Below are positions 10,958 through 19,660 of a stretch of DNA of 64,000 bases, one piece after another. Where the stretch lies: NCBI GenBank assembly GCA_046349435.1, contig JAXMCI010000006.1:62001-126000 (forward strand), given 5' to 3'. The DNA comes from JAXMCI01 sp046349435 (GTDB taxonomy: Bacteria; Pseudomonadota; Alphaproteobacteria; Dongiales; Dongiaceae). Numbering within the stretch: position 1 is the first letter of the stretch; every line of letters begins with the position of its first letter. Made by a program: the position numbers and the translations under genes. Under the pieces are notes generated by a model. The model made no database searches and had not been told where the DNA came from. It saw only the letters and a list, made by a program, of their open reading frames with translations.

Positions 10958-13276
10958 ATGGCAACTCGATCGAGGATCGCAACCCTGCTTCTGCTGATCG
11001 CGCTGGCCGCCCTCGCCGCCCGAGGCGTCGCCGCGCCGCTGCCCTGCACGACCGAGAACGGGTTCCCCGGGGGCAGCTACCGCCAGAGCTGCCAGTCCTG
11101 CCAGTTCGATGCCGCCAAGCCGAACCGCTTCGGAGCGTCCTGCAACGATCGGTCCGGCCACCCCAAGCAGAGCTGGATCGAGGACGTCACCGCCTGCGCC
11201 GCCGACAGCACCGACAATCTCGACGGCACCCTGTTCTGCAGGCCCGAACCCACCGCGCTCCCCACCGGCAGCTACCAGCAGACCTGCGCCAATTGCTGGC
11301 TGGACAATGGCGAGCTGAAGTGCCGGTGCAGCCCGGCGGCAGCTACCAGCCCGAGACGACCCTCAGCGCCAGCTACTCAGTGCGCTCCGGCGGAGATGTC
11401 TGGAACGAACGCGGCACCCTGATGTGCGGGCCGAACGCCGACGGGACCGTCCTTCCGGCCGGCAGCTACGAGCAGAGCTGCGCCAATTGCAGCTTCGCGA
11501 ACGACACGCTGAGCTGCCGCTGCAGCTTCCGGCGGCAGCTATCAGGCAGGCCCTGCCCCACGTCGAGACTGCGTCGGGATCGACAGCCCTGGCCGTGCCG
11601 GGACGATCTGGAACGACCACGGGGCGCTGAAGTGCGATCGCGTCCCGGCCGGGTCGACGAACGAGGGCGGGGGCACCGACGGGACCGCCGCCTTCCTCGC
11701 GTGCGACGTCTCCGGCTACCCTGAGGAAGCTACCGGCAGAGCTGGGCATGCCGCATCGCTACGCTGATCCGGCCCTCACTGCCGATTGCAGCGACAACGG
11801 CACCTACGACGACAACTACGAGTCGTTCGACATGACCTATTGCGCCGCGGGGTCGATCTGGAACGACCACGGCCACCTGCGCTGCCAACCCTCGGAAGAC
11901 CTGCCGTCAGGCAGCTACAAGCAGACCTGCGCCAACTGCACCCTCGATGGCAACCGGCTGACCTGCGAGTGCCGCGCCAACGCCTACCAAGCGGCGACCG
12001 CTCGACACCGCAGACAAGCACTGCAAGGACGACACGATCTGGAACGAGAAGGGCACGCTGATGCCGTGCCGGCCGCAGGACGACCTCGCCGGCGGCGGCA
12101 GCTACGGCCAGACCTGCGGCAACTGCACGATCGAGAATGGCGGCCTGGGCTGCTCCTGCAGCCATCAAGGCACCTACGCCGCGACGCCGAAGAGGCTCTA
12201 TTACTGGGCCTGCCGGTCCGTGACGATCAGCAACGGCCAGCTGACCTGCTCCTGGAACGGCAATATCGCGGATCGTTGCACCGGTATCCAAATCGACGAG
12301 GATCTGGTCACCGTGGGCCTCTGTGACGCGCTGTTAATGCTGTGCGCGCAGCTTGCAGTGAATGCGTCCTCCTGCCCAGACCACGCTCCGTCGGCGTCTT
12401 CTACTGTCCCGAGACCAGCCACCTGCGTGCGGCCCATGCACCGGCCCCGGGGCGGCTCGCGGGAATCGAGCGAGCCGACGCTGGAGGCGGTGGAGCCGCC
12501 CCGCGGCAATCAGGGCGCCACGCTGGAGGTGGTGTTCTCCGGCAGCAATCTCGACCAGCCGCTCTCGGCGGGTGCCCCCGGGGTGACGGTGAGCAAGCTC
12601 AAGGCGACCGGCCCGAGCCGGCTGACGGCGACGCTCCGGATCAGCCCCAAGGCACAGCCCGGGCCGAGCACCATAAGGCTGAAGACCAGGACCGGGACCG
12701 CCACCATCGCCTTCACCATCGTCGAGCGGCGCGTGCCGAGGGTGACCTCGGTCAGCCCTGCCAAGGGCCTGCAGGGCACTGCCACCCAGATGACCTTCAA
12801 GGGCAGCAACCTCGACACGGTCACCGCCATCGAAGGCACCGGCGGCATCACCGCCGGGCCTCCAGGCGAGCGGGCCGGGCACTCACGGCGACGCTCGCCA
12901 TCCCGCACGACGCCAAGGCGGGCCGCCGCACGCTGCGGCTGACCGGCCCGGGTGCCGTGCGACGGCTTCCTTCACCATCGTCGCGCTACCGCCGCCCAGC
13001 GTCACCTCGCTGACGCCGGGCCAGGGTGCCCAGGGAGAGACCGTCCAGATCACCGTCAAGGGCGCTCATCTCGACAATGCCAGCGGGGTGATCGCTCCCT
13101 CCGGCCTGACCGTGGTCGACTTCCATGCCGTCGACGCGACGACGCTGACCGTGACGATCCGCATCGCGCCCGGCACCGCCCCGGGCTCCAAGACCCTGAA
13201 GATCCGTGCCCCGAGCGGCACCGACAACGCCGTCTTCAAGGTGATCCGCAAGGCCGGCGGCGGCAGCTATCAGTAG
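10958..13276 (+). pseudogene. Secreted multi-CVNH / Ig-like (IPT) repeat protein, frameshifted
   Basis: The locus begins with a signal peptide (RSRIATLLLLIALAALAARG) preceded by GGGGAG. About six half-units of a cyanovirin-N homology lectin follow, each starting GSYxQ(S/T)C/W and closing with W-N-x-x-G-x-L-x-C (near 11075, 11269, 11461, 11725, 11911 and 12100). After a linker come three Ig-like IPT-type units with VxSVSP-x-GxxG and G-S/A-N/H-LD motifs (about 12480-13260). No single frame carries this. Reading must switch frame at about 11333, 11530, 11722, 11770, 12000, 12870 and 12960. The conserved motifs continue across each switch, so they are single-base insertions or deletions in one ancestral gene. 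It is either a decaying gene or a repeat-rich stretch with base errors. CVNH domains bind high-mannose glycans in known members. Confidence 0.75.
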
Positions 13277-13301
13277 GCCGCCGGCCCTCGACGCCGGGCT
13301 G

Positions 13302-14591
13302 CTACAGCAGGTCCTTCAGCCGGTACCACAGCATGGCGGCGGCCAGCGCCGGGGTGCGGAACAGCGGGCCGCCGGGGAAGCTGGTGTGCGGCAGCCGGGC
13401 GAACAGGTCGAGCCGGCCGGCGGTGCCGGCGATCGCCTCGGCCAGGACCCGCCCGGCGATGCCGGTGAGCGCCACGCCGAGCCCGGAGAAGCCGTGCGCG
13501 AAATAGACGTCGCCGTCGAGCCGGCCGAGATGCGGCGTGCGCTCCACCGTGATCGCGACGTTGCCGCCCCAGACATAGTCGAAGCCGATGCCGGCGAGCT
13601 GCGGGAAGACGCGGACCATCGAGCGGCGCATCGCCCCCGGCAGGTTCGGCGGCATCACGGTGGTGTAGCTGACCCGCCCGCCGAACAGCAGCCGGTGGTC
13701 CGACGAGCGGCGGAAGTAGTTGATCACGAAGTTGGCGTCGGCCACCGCCAGGTTGCCGCGGATCAGCCGCTCGGCGCGCTCGCGCCCGAGCGGCTGGGTC
13801 GCCGCGATGTAGGTCCCGACCGGCATGATCCTGCGGCGCAGCGCCGGCACCAGCCCGCCGAGATAGGCGTTGCCGCACAGCACCAGGAAGCGGGCCTTCA
13901 CCGCGCCCGCCGCGGTGCGCACCGTCACCGGCCCGCGGCCCTCGAAGCCCAGCACCCGCGAGCCCTCGTGCAGGGCGACGCCGGCCTCGCGCGCCGCGCG
14001 CGCCAGCCCGAGCGCGTAGTTGAGCGGATGGAGATGGCCGCCGCCCTCGTCGAGCAGCCCGCCGGCATAGGCCTCGGTCTCGACCATGGCCTGCATCCCG
14101 GCCCGGTCGACCAGCCGGGCCTGGCCGTAGCCATGCTGCCCCTGCCAGAGCTCGAGCTCCTCGGCCAGCTCGGCGACCTGGCGCGGCTTCAGCGCGGCGT
14201 GCAGATAGCCCCAGGCGAGGTCGCAGGCGATGGCGTGGCGCTCGACCCGCTCGCGGATGATCGCCTTGGCCTCCTCGGCGCAGAGCCACAGCCGGTGGGC
14301 ATCCTCCGGCCCGACCCAGCCGGCGATGCGCGCCATGCTCGGCGCGAAGCCGCTGCAGATCTGCCCGCCATTGCGCCCCGAGGCGCCCCAGCCGATCCGC
14401 GCCGCCTCGAGCAGCACCACCCGGAAGCCGCGCTGGGCGAGCTCGAGCCCGGCCGACAGGCCGCTGTAGCCGCCGCCGAGGATGCAGACGTCGGCCGCCG
14501 TCTCGCCGGCCAGCGGCGGGTGCCCGGTCGCGTCGTTGGCGGTCGCGGCGTACCAGGAGGGGGCGTGGCGCGGCTGGCCCATGCCCCTCAC
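13302..14591 (-). CDS. puuB: Gamma-glutamylputrescine oxidase-like FAD oxidoreductase
   Basis: This DAO-family flavoenzyme would oxidise gamma-glutamylputrescine to the aldehyde in the Puu pathway. The N-terminal segment P-SWY-A-TA precedes the FAD motif LGGGYSGLSAGLELAQRG (about 38-55), then GWGASGRNGGQICSGF, which is typical of the PuuB/OrdL group. C-terminal marks are YVWGGNVAITVERTPHLG and HGFSGLGVALTG. The 429 residues match PuuB (about 426). The ATG at 14591 is used; a second ATG three codons on is equally possible. It follows the UPF0114 gene on the same strand and lies close to puuA, which makes its substrate. Confidence 0.85.
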   Translation of the reverse strand: MRGMGQPRHAPSWYAATANDATGHPPLAGETAADVCILGGGYSGLSAGLELAQRGFRVVLLEAARIGWGASGRNGGQICSGFAPSMARIAGWVGPEDAHRLWLCAEEAKAIIRERVERHAIACDLAWGYLHAALKPRQVAELAEELELWQGQHGYGQARLVDRAGMQAMVETEAYAGGLLDEGGGHLHPLNYALGLARAAREAGVALHEGSRVLGFEGRGPVTVRTAAGAVKARFLVLCGNAYLGGLVPALRRRIMPVGTYIAATQPLGRERAERLIRGNLAVADANFVINYFRRSSDHRLLFGGRVSYTTVMPPNLPGAMRRSMVRVFPQLAGIGFDYVWGGNVAITVERTPHLGRLDGDVYFAHGFSGLGVALTGIAGRVLAEAIAGTAGRLDLFARLPHTSFPGGPLFRTPALAAAMLWYRLKDLL

Positions 14592-14604
14592 CCGGCCCGC
14601 CCGC

Positions 14605-15111
14605 TCATTGCGGCGCCTTGTGCGCCCCGGCGGAGAGGCGATCCATCAGGGCCATCAGCACGCCGGAGACGACGAAGCCCATGTGGATCGCCAGCTGCCA
14701 GAAGATCTCGTCCTTGGCCATCGACTGCATGTTCATGAAGGAGCGCAGCAGGTGGATGGCGGAGATCGCCACGATGGACCCGACCAGCTTGATCTTGAGG
14801 CCGCCGAAATCGACCTGCCCCATCCAGGCCGGCCGATGGTCGTCGCCGGTGTCGATCTTGGAGACGAAGTTCTCGTAGCCGGCGAAGATCACCATCAGCA
14901 GCAGGTTGCCGGCGAGCGACATGTCGATCAGGTCGAGCACGACGAGGATGATCTCGGTGCCCTTGACGTCGAAGACGATGAAGATGCTGTGCCACAGCTC
15001 GGTGGCGAACTTGATCAGCAGCAGCGCCAGGGCGACGATCAGGCCGAGATAGAACGGCGCCATCAGCCAGCGGCTCTGGAAGATCACCTTTTCGAAGAAG
15101 CGCTCGAGCAT
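14605..15111 (-). CDS. UPF0114 / YqhA-type inner-membrane protein
   Basis: A 168-residue polytopic membrane protein of the YqhA (TIGR00645) family. It begins with the family signature E-R-x-x-E-x-x-x-x-x-S-R-W-L-M-A-P-x-Y and has membrane segments at about 15-36, 55-78, 106-124 and 134-155. The conserved HLL-R-FMNM and the cytosolic loop with D-HRPAWMG-VDF-GLK are present. The biochemical role of the family is not established. It is upstream of puuB in the same orientation, 13 bp apart, so it may share its transcript. Confidence 0.88.
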   Translation of the reverse strand: MLERFFEKVIFQSRWLMAPFYLGLIVALALLLIKFATELWHSIFIVFDVKGTEIILVVLDLIDMSLAGNLLLMVIFAGYENFVSKIDTGDDHRPAWMGQVDFGGLKIKLVGSIVAISAIHLLRSFMNMQSMAKDEIFWQLAIHMGFVVSGVLMALMDRLSAGAHKAPQ

Positions 15112-15359
15112 CGGATATCCCCGTCGCGAAGCCGGCCGGCATGGTGCCGATCCGGCGGCCGAGGTCAAGGGCGGCCGCCCCGTGCCGCCCCCGTGCCGCC
15201 CGCGTCCCGGCCCGCCTCCGGGCACGCTCCGGGCACGGCCCCGCCTTGTCAACCTTTCCGGCGGCATGGTAGCCATGGGTTCCCGGTTGCCGGGCGGCGC
15301 CGGCCTCCAGTCCGGCCGGCCGCCGCCCCTTCGCTGCAACGTCGCTGTTCCGTGGCATC

Positions 15360-16709
15360 ATGAGATTCCTCGAAGAGTGGGTCGGCGAGCACAAGGTCGA
15401 CGAGATCGAGTGCCTGATCGCCGACCTGTCCGGCATCCCGCGCGGCAAGATCCTGCCGGCCGCCAAGTTCCTGCGCATGGCGCGCGAGCAGTCGCTGCGC
15501 ATGCCGGAGAGCGTCTTCATCCAGACCGTCACCGGCGAGTATGCCGAGGACGAGGACGAGGAGATCGTCGGCCCGCAGGACCACGACATCACCCTGGTCC
15601 CGGACGAGGACACCATCCGCGTGGTGCCCTGGTACGAGGAGCCGACGGCGCAGATCATCCATGACTGCTTCTATGCCGACGGCTCGCCGGTCGAGATCGC
15701 CTCGCGCCACGTGCTGCGCCGCGTCCTGCAGCTCTACGACGACCGCGGCTGGCGCCCGGTGGTGGCGCCGGAGGTCGAGTTCTTCCTGGTCCAGGTCAAC
15801 ACCGACCCCGACCTGCCGCTGCTGCCGCCGATCGGCCGCTCCGGCCGGCCGGAAACCGGGCGGCAGTCCTACGGCATCGACGCGGTCAACGAGTTCGACC
15901 CGATCTTCGAGGACGTCTACGACTATTGCGAGGCGCAGGAGATCGACATCGACACGCTGACCCACGAGGCCGGCGCGGCGCAGATGGAGATCAACTTCAA
16001 CCACGGCGACGCGCTCAAGCTCGCCGACCAGACCTTCCTGTTCAAGCGCACGGTGCGCCACGCCGCGATGCGCCACCAGGTCTACGCCACCTTCATGGCC
16101 AAGCCGCTCGCCGCCGAGCCCGGCAGCTCGATGCACGTGCACCAGTCGGTGGTCGACAAGAAGACCGGCCGCAACCTGTTCGCCGACAGCCACGGCCGCG
16201 ATTCCGCCCTGTTCCGCGCCCACGTCGCCGGGCTGCAGCGCTACCTGCCGATGGTGATGCCGCTGCTCGCCCCGAACGTGAACTCCTACCGCCGGCTGCA
16301 GCCCTACTCCGACGCGCCGATCAACGTCCATTGGAGCGTCGACAACCGCACCGTGGGCCTGCGCGTGCCGGTCTCCGGGGCGGCGGGGCGGCGCATCGAG
16401 AACCGCATCGCCGGGGCCGACGCCAACCCCTACCTGGCGATCGCCGCCTCGCTCGCCTGCGGCTATCTCGGCATGGTCGAGCGGCTGAAGCCGACCAACC
16501 AGATCGAGGGCAGCGCCTACCGGCTGCGCCATACCCTGCCGCGCACCCTCTACGACGCGCTGCAGCGTTTCGAGAGCTGCCGGCCGATCCGCCCGGTGCT
16601 GGGCGAGAAGTTCATCCGCTGCGTCGCGGCGGTGAAGAAGACCGAGCTCGAGGCCTACCAGCGGGTCATCAGCTCGTGGGAGCGCGAGCACCTTCTGCTC
16701 AACGTCTGA
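15360..16709 (+). CDS. puuA: Gamma-glutamylputrescine synthetase (glutamine synthetase family)
   Basis: This ATP-dependent ligase joins glutamate to putrescine, the first step of the Puu pathway. The 449 residues have the PuuA/GlnA-IV features: the N-terminal EIECLIADLSGIPRGK beta-grasp segment, then the catalytic domain with APEVEFFLV (metal Glu), EAGAAQMEINF, the ATP-binding H-x-H-x-S motif (SSMHVHQS), NVNSYRRLQ-YSDAPIN and the Arg-rich NRTVGLRVP...RRIENRIAGADANPYLA stretch. The EDEDEEIVGPQDHD loop is typical of PuuA rather than nitrogen-assimilating GlnA. It is divergent from yqhA-puuB and upstream of the putrescine transaminase and pot genes. Confidence 0.9.
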   Translation: MRFLEEWVGEHKVDEIECLIADLSGIPRGKILPAAKFLRMAREQSLRMPESVFIQTVTGEYAEDEDEEIVGPQDHDITLVPDEDTIRVVPWYEEPTAQIIHDCFYADGSPVEIASRHVLRRVLQLYDDRGWRPVVAPEVEFFLVQVNTDPDLPLLPPIGRSGRPETGRQSYGIDAVNEFDPIFEDVYDYCEAQEIDIDTLTHEAGAAQMEINFNHGDALKLADQTFLFKRTVRHAAMRHQVYATFMAKPLAAEPGSSMHVHQSVVDKKTGRNLFADSHGRDSALFRAHVAGLQRYLPMVMPLLAPNVNSYRRLQPYSDAPINVHWSVDNRTVGLRVPVSGAAGRRIENRIAGADANPYLAIAASLACGYLGMVERLKPTNQIEGSAYRLRHTLPRTLYDALQRFESCRPIRPVLGEKFIRCVAAVKKTELEAYQRVISSWEREHLLLNV

Positions 16710-16729
16710 GCCGTGCTAGCATCGCGCCC

Positions 16730-16846
16730 ATGCGCTGCTCCGCCCTGATCGGCCGTACCACGGCGGCCCGGCACGGCGTCTCCCGCTGCCGCAGCCGGCG
16801 GGCGGAGCTGCTGATCCTCTGCGCGCGGATCGGCTTCAACCCATAG
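16730..16846 (+). CDS. Candidate 38-residue Cys/Arg-rich leader peptide
   Basis: A short reading frame lies in the 219-nt gap between puuA and the transaminase gene. It has three cysteines, nine arginines and ends ...CARIGFNP-stop. No ribosome binding site is visible, but an extended -10-like TGCTAGCAT (16714-16722) ends seven bases before the ATG, so a transcript starting at the ATG itself (leaderless) is conceivable. A Pro just before the stop, together with the position ahead of a polyamine catabolic gene, suggests a possible attenuation peptide. No similarity is claimed; it may be chance. Confidence 0.35.
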   Translation: MRCSALIGRTTAARHGVSRCRSRRAELLILCARIGFNP

Positions 16847-16928
16847 CCTCCCGGCTTCGCCAGCACGGCCGCCGGCATCCCGTCGCCCGCGGCCCCGTTC
16901 CGCTCGCCCAGATCCCGGGAGACCACCG

Positions 16929-18320
16929 ATGACCGTCCAGCCGCTGCGCAACAGCACCGCCGAATGGCAGGCGCTCGACCGCGCCCACCACATCCACCCC
17001 TTCACCGACCATGCCGCGCTCGCCCGCATCGGCAGCCGCATCATCGTGCGCGGCGACGGCGCCTATGTCTGGGATTCCGAGGGCGAGCGCATCCTCGACG
17101 CCTTCGCCGGGCTGTGGTGCGTCAATGTCGGCTATGGCCGGCAGGAGCTCGCCGAGGCGGGCTACCGGCAGATGCTGGAGCTGCCCTACTACAACAGCTT
17201 CTTCCGCACCGCGACGCCGCCCTCGCTCGAGCTGTCGCGCCAGCTGGTCGAGCTCACCCCGCCCGGCCTCAACCACGTCTTCTACGGCCTGTCCGGCTCC
17301 GACGCCAACGACACCATCGTGCAGCTGGTGCGCGCCTACTGGGCGCTGCGCGGCAAGCCCGGCAAGAAGACCATCATCTCGCGCGAGAACGCCTATCACG
17401 GCAGCACCATGGTCGGCGCCAGCCTGGGCGGGATGAAGTACATGCACGACTTCGCCGGCCTGCCGCTGCCGGGCTTCGCCCACATCATGCAGCCCTACTG
17501 GTTCGCCCATGGCGGCGACGAGGCGCCGGAGGCCTTCGGGCTGCGCGCCGCCCGGGCGCTCGAGGCGCGCATCCTCGAGCTCGGGCCCGACAACGTCGCC
17601 GCCTTCATCGGCGAGCCGATCCAGGGCGCCGGCGGCGTCATCATCCCGCCGGCCAGCTACTGGCCGGAGATCCAGCGGATCTGCGAGCGCTACGACCTGC
17701 TGCTGATCGCCGACGAGGTGATCTGCGGCTTCGGCCGCACCGGCACCTGGTTCGCCAGCGAGCAGTTCGGCATCCGGCCCGACTTCATGACGCTCGCCAA
17801 GGGGCTGACCTCGGGCTACCTGCCGCTCTCGGCGGTGATGGTCGGCGACCGCGTCGCCGAGGTGCTGCTCGCCCCGCAGGTCGAGCTGCATCACGGCTAC
17901 ACCTATTCCGGCCACCCCGCCTCCTGCGCCGTGGCGATCGCCAACCTCAAGGTGCTGCGCGAGGAGAAGCTGGTCGAGCGGGTGCACGACGACACCGGCC
18001 CCTACCTCGCCGGCCGGCTGGCCGAGCTGGCCGACCACCCGCTGGTCGGCGAGGTCCGCAGCCTGGGCTTCGTCGGCGCCATCGAGCTGGTCCGCGACAA
18101 GCGGCGCCGCCTGCCCTTCGAGCCGCTCGGCCGGGCCGGCACGATCTGCCGCGACCACTGCTTCCGGCTCGGCCTGATCATGCGGGCGACCCGCGACACC
18201 ATGCTGATCTCGCCGCCGCTGATCTGGACGCGCGAGCATGTCGACGAGTGCATGACGCTCGCCCGGCGGGCCCTCGACCTGACCCTCGCAGAGGTGAGAG
18301 GCGACCTCATCGCCGGTTGA
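16929..18320 (+). CDS. spuC: Putrescine:pyruvate-type class III aminotransferase
   Basis: This PLP transaminase resembles SpuC, which converts putrescine to 4-aminobutanal with pyruvate as acceptor. The 463 residues show the SpuC-like N-terminus (W-ALD-AHHIHPFTDH), LDAFAGLWCVNVGYGR, GSDANDT, AYHGSTMVGASLGG, IADEVICGFGR (PLP Asp) and TLAKGLTSGYLPLS (Schiff-base Lys). It offers a non-glutamylated route for putrescine, in parallel with PuuA/PuuB, and makes alanine for Ald. It is followed after 84 bp by potF, so catabolism and uptake are linked. Confidence 0.85.
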   Translation: MTVQPLRNSTAEWQALDRAHHIHPFTDHAALARIGSRIIVRGDGAYVWDSEGERILDAFAGLWCVNVGYGRQELAEAGYRQMLELPYYNSFFRTATPPSLELSRQLVELTPPGLNHVFYGLSGSDANDTIVQLVRAYWALRGKPGKKTIISRENAYHGSTMVGASLGGMKYMHDFAGLPLPGFAHIMQPYWFAHGGDEAPEAFGLRAARALEARILELGPDNVAAFIGEPIQGAGGVIIPPASYWPEIQRICERYDLLLIADEVICGFGRTGTWFASEQFGIRPDFMTLAKGLTSGYLPLSAVMVGDRVAEVLLAPQVELHHGYTYSGHPASCAVAIANLKVLREEKLVERVHDDTGPYLAGRLAELADHPLVGEVRSLGFVGAIELVRDKRRRLPFEPLGRAGTICRDHCFRLGLIMRATRDTMLISPPLIWTREHVDECMTLARRALDLTLAEVRGDLIAG

Positions 18321-18404
18321 CAAGCGGCCCGGGCGCGGGCCGAATCGGCGGCAAAACAGCCCCTGCGATCCGGGTTGGCAGCTCAAGCTTTCGAGGAGTG
18401 CAGC

Positions 18405-19505
18405 ATGCACATTACGATGCGGGCCCTGTGGCTCGGCGCCGCGGCCGTGCTCGCGCTGGCGACGGGCCAGGCGCGGGCCGAGGACAAGGTCGTCAACGTC
18501 TACAACTGGTCGGACTACATCGGCGACCACACCATCGCCGACTTCGAGAAGGCGACGGGCATCAAGGTCCGCTACGACGTCTTCGATTCCAACGAGACCC
18601 TGGAGGCCAAGCTCTTCGCCGGCAGCTCCGGCTACGACGTGGTGGTGCCGTCGAGCGGCTTCCTCGGCCGCCAGATCAAGGCCGGCATCTTCCAGAAGCT
18701 CGACCCGAGCAAGATGCCCCACCTCTCGAACCTCGACCCCGATCTGCTGAAGCGGCTCGACTCGCTCGACCCGAACAATGCCTACGGCGTGCCCTTCTAC
18801 TGGGGCACGATCGGCATCGGCTACAACGTCGAGCAGATCAAGAAGCGGATCCCCGACGCGCCGATCGGCAGCTGGGACCTGCTGTTCAAGCCGGAATATG
18901 CCGCGAAGCTGAAGGATTGCGGCATCTCGATGCTCGACTCCCCGAGCGACGTCATCGAGGTCGCGCTCAAGTACCTGGGCAAGAGCCCGTACAGCGACAA
19001 GAAGGCCGACATCGAGGCCGCGCAGAAGATGCTGCTGGCGGTGCGGCCCTACGTGAAGTACTTCCACTCCTCGCGCTACATCGACGACCTCGCCAACGGC
19101 GAGCTCTGCATCGCGCTGGGGTGGAGCGGCGACGTGTTCATTGCCAAGAGCCGGGCCGAGGACGCCAAGAACGGGGTGAAGCTCGACTACTACATCCCGA
19201 AGGAGGGCACCCAGATCTTCTTCGACATCATGGCGGTGCCGGCCGATGCGCCGCACCCCGAGAACGGCATGGCCTTCATCGACTTCATGCTGCGGCCCGA
19301 GGTCGCCGCCAACAACAGCAACACCGTCAAGTATCCCAATGCGGTGCCGGCCTCGCTGCCGATGATCGACCCCGAGATCCGCGACAACCCGTCGATCTAC
19401 CCGCCGCCTGCGGTGATGGCCGAGACCTTCCCCGACAAGATCGCCTCGCCGGCGCTCGACCGCCTGCGCACCCGCGCCTGGACCACCATCAAGACCGGCC
19501 AGTAG
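18405..19505 (+). CDS. potF: Putrescine/spermidine ABC transporter, periplasmic binding protein
   Basis: This is a periplasmic polyamine receptor. I start it at the ATG at 18405, behind a GAGGAG ribosome site, giving 366 residues; a signal peptide ends after GQARA (about residue 25). The mature start VVNVYNWSDYIGDHTIADFEKATGIKV... is the PotF/PotD hallmark. YDVFDSNETLEAKL, GYDVVVPSSGFLGRQI, PFYWGTIGIGYN and the ligand-pocket Trp/Asp region GWSGDVFIA are also present. It precedes potGHI and is separated from potG by a strong hairpin that may raise receptor output. Confidence 0.93.
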   Translation: MHITMRALWLGAAAVLALATGQARAEDKVVNVYNWSDYIGDHTIADFEKATGIKVRYDVFDSNETLEAKLFAGSSGYDVVVPSSGFLGRQIKAGIFQKLDPSKMPHLSNLDPDLLKRLDSLDPNNAYGVPFYWGTIGIGYNVEQIKKRIPDAPIGSWDLLFKPEYAAKLKDCGISMLDSPSDVIEVALKYLGKSPYSDKKADIEAAQKMLLAVRPYVKYFHSSRYIDDLANGELCIALGWSGDVFIAKSRAEDAKNGVKLDYYIPKEGTQIFFDIMAVPADAPHPENGMAFIDFMLRPEVAANNSNTVKYPNAVPASLPMIDPEIRDNPSIYPPPAVMAETFPDKIASPALDRLRTRAWTTIKTGQ

Positions 19506-19529
19506 CCGGCCGGCCGAGCTGCAGCGCCG

Positions 19530-19560
19530 CGCGGCGGCACCCCTGGCGGGTGTCGCCGCG
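19530..19560. repeat. Intercistronic hairpin between potF and potG
   Basis: The arms CGCGGCGGCACCC (19530-19542) and GGGTGTCGCCGCG (19548-19560) form a 13-bp stem with a single G-U pair around a 5-nt loop. There is no T-run after it. Such structures after binding-protein genes often block 3' decay and give an excess of receptor over permease. A similar hairpin occurs after the second large binding-protein gene (37627-37657). Confidence 0.6.
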
Positions 19561-19660
19561 CCGCGATTGACAACCTGCCGCCCGGTCGCGCCAAATGGCG
19601 AGGCAGGGGCGCCGCGGCGAAGCCGGGGCGGGGTCGACCAGAGCGACGGTGGCTGGGATC

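Noticed and set aside
10958..13276. Programmed ribosomal frameshifting as the explanation of the CVNH gene
   Set aside because: About seven switches in both directions, without slippery heptamers or a consistent downstream structure, fit decay or base errors better.
15170..15210. Tandem GTGCCGCCC-like repeats upstream of puuA
   Set aside because: Three imperfect short copies in a GC-rich gap are within chance expectation, and no regulatory logic could be attached.
18314..18322. TTGACA hexamers near 18316, 19567 and 33817 as promoters
   Set aside because: Each is a good -35 match, but no acceptable -10 lies 16-18 bp downstream, so they were not listed as promoters.
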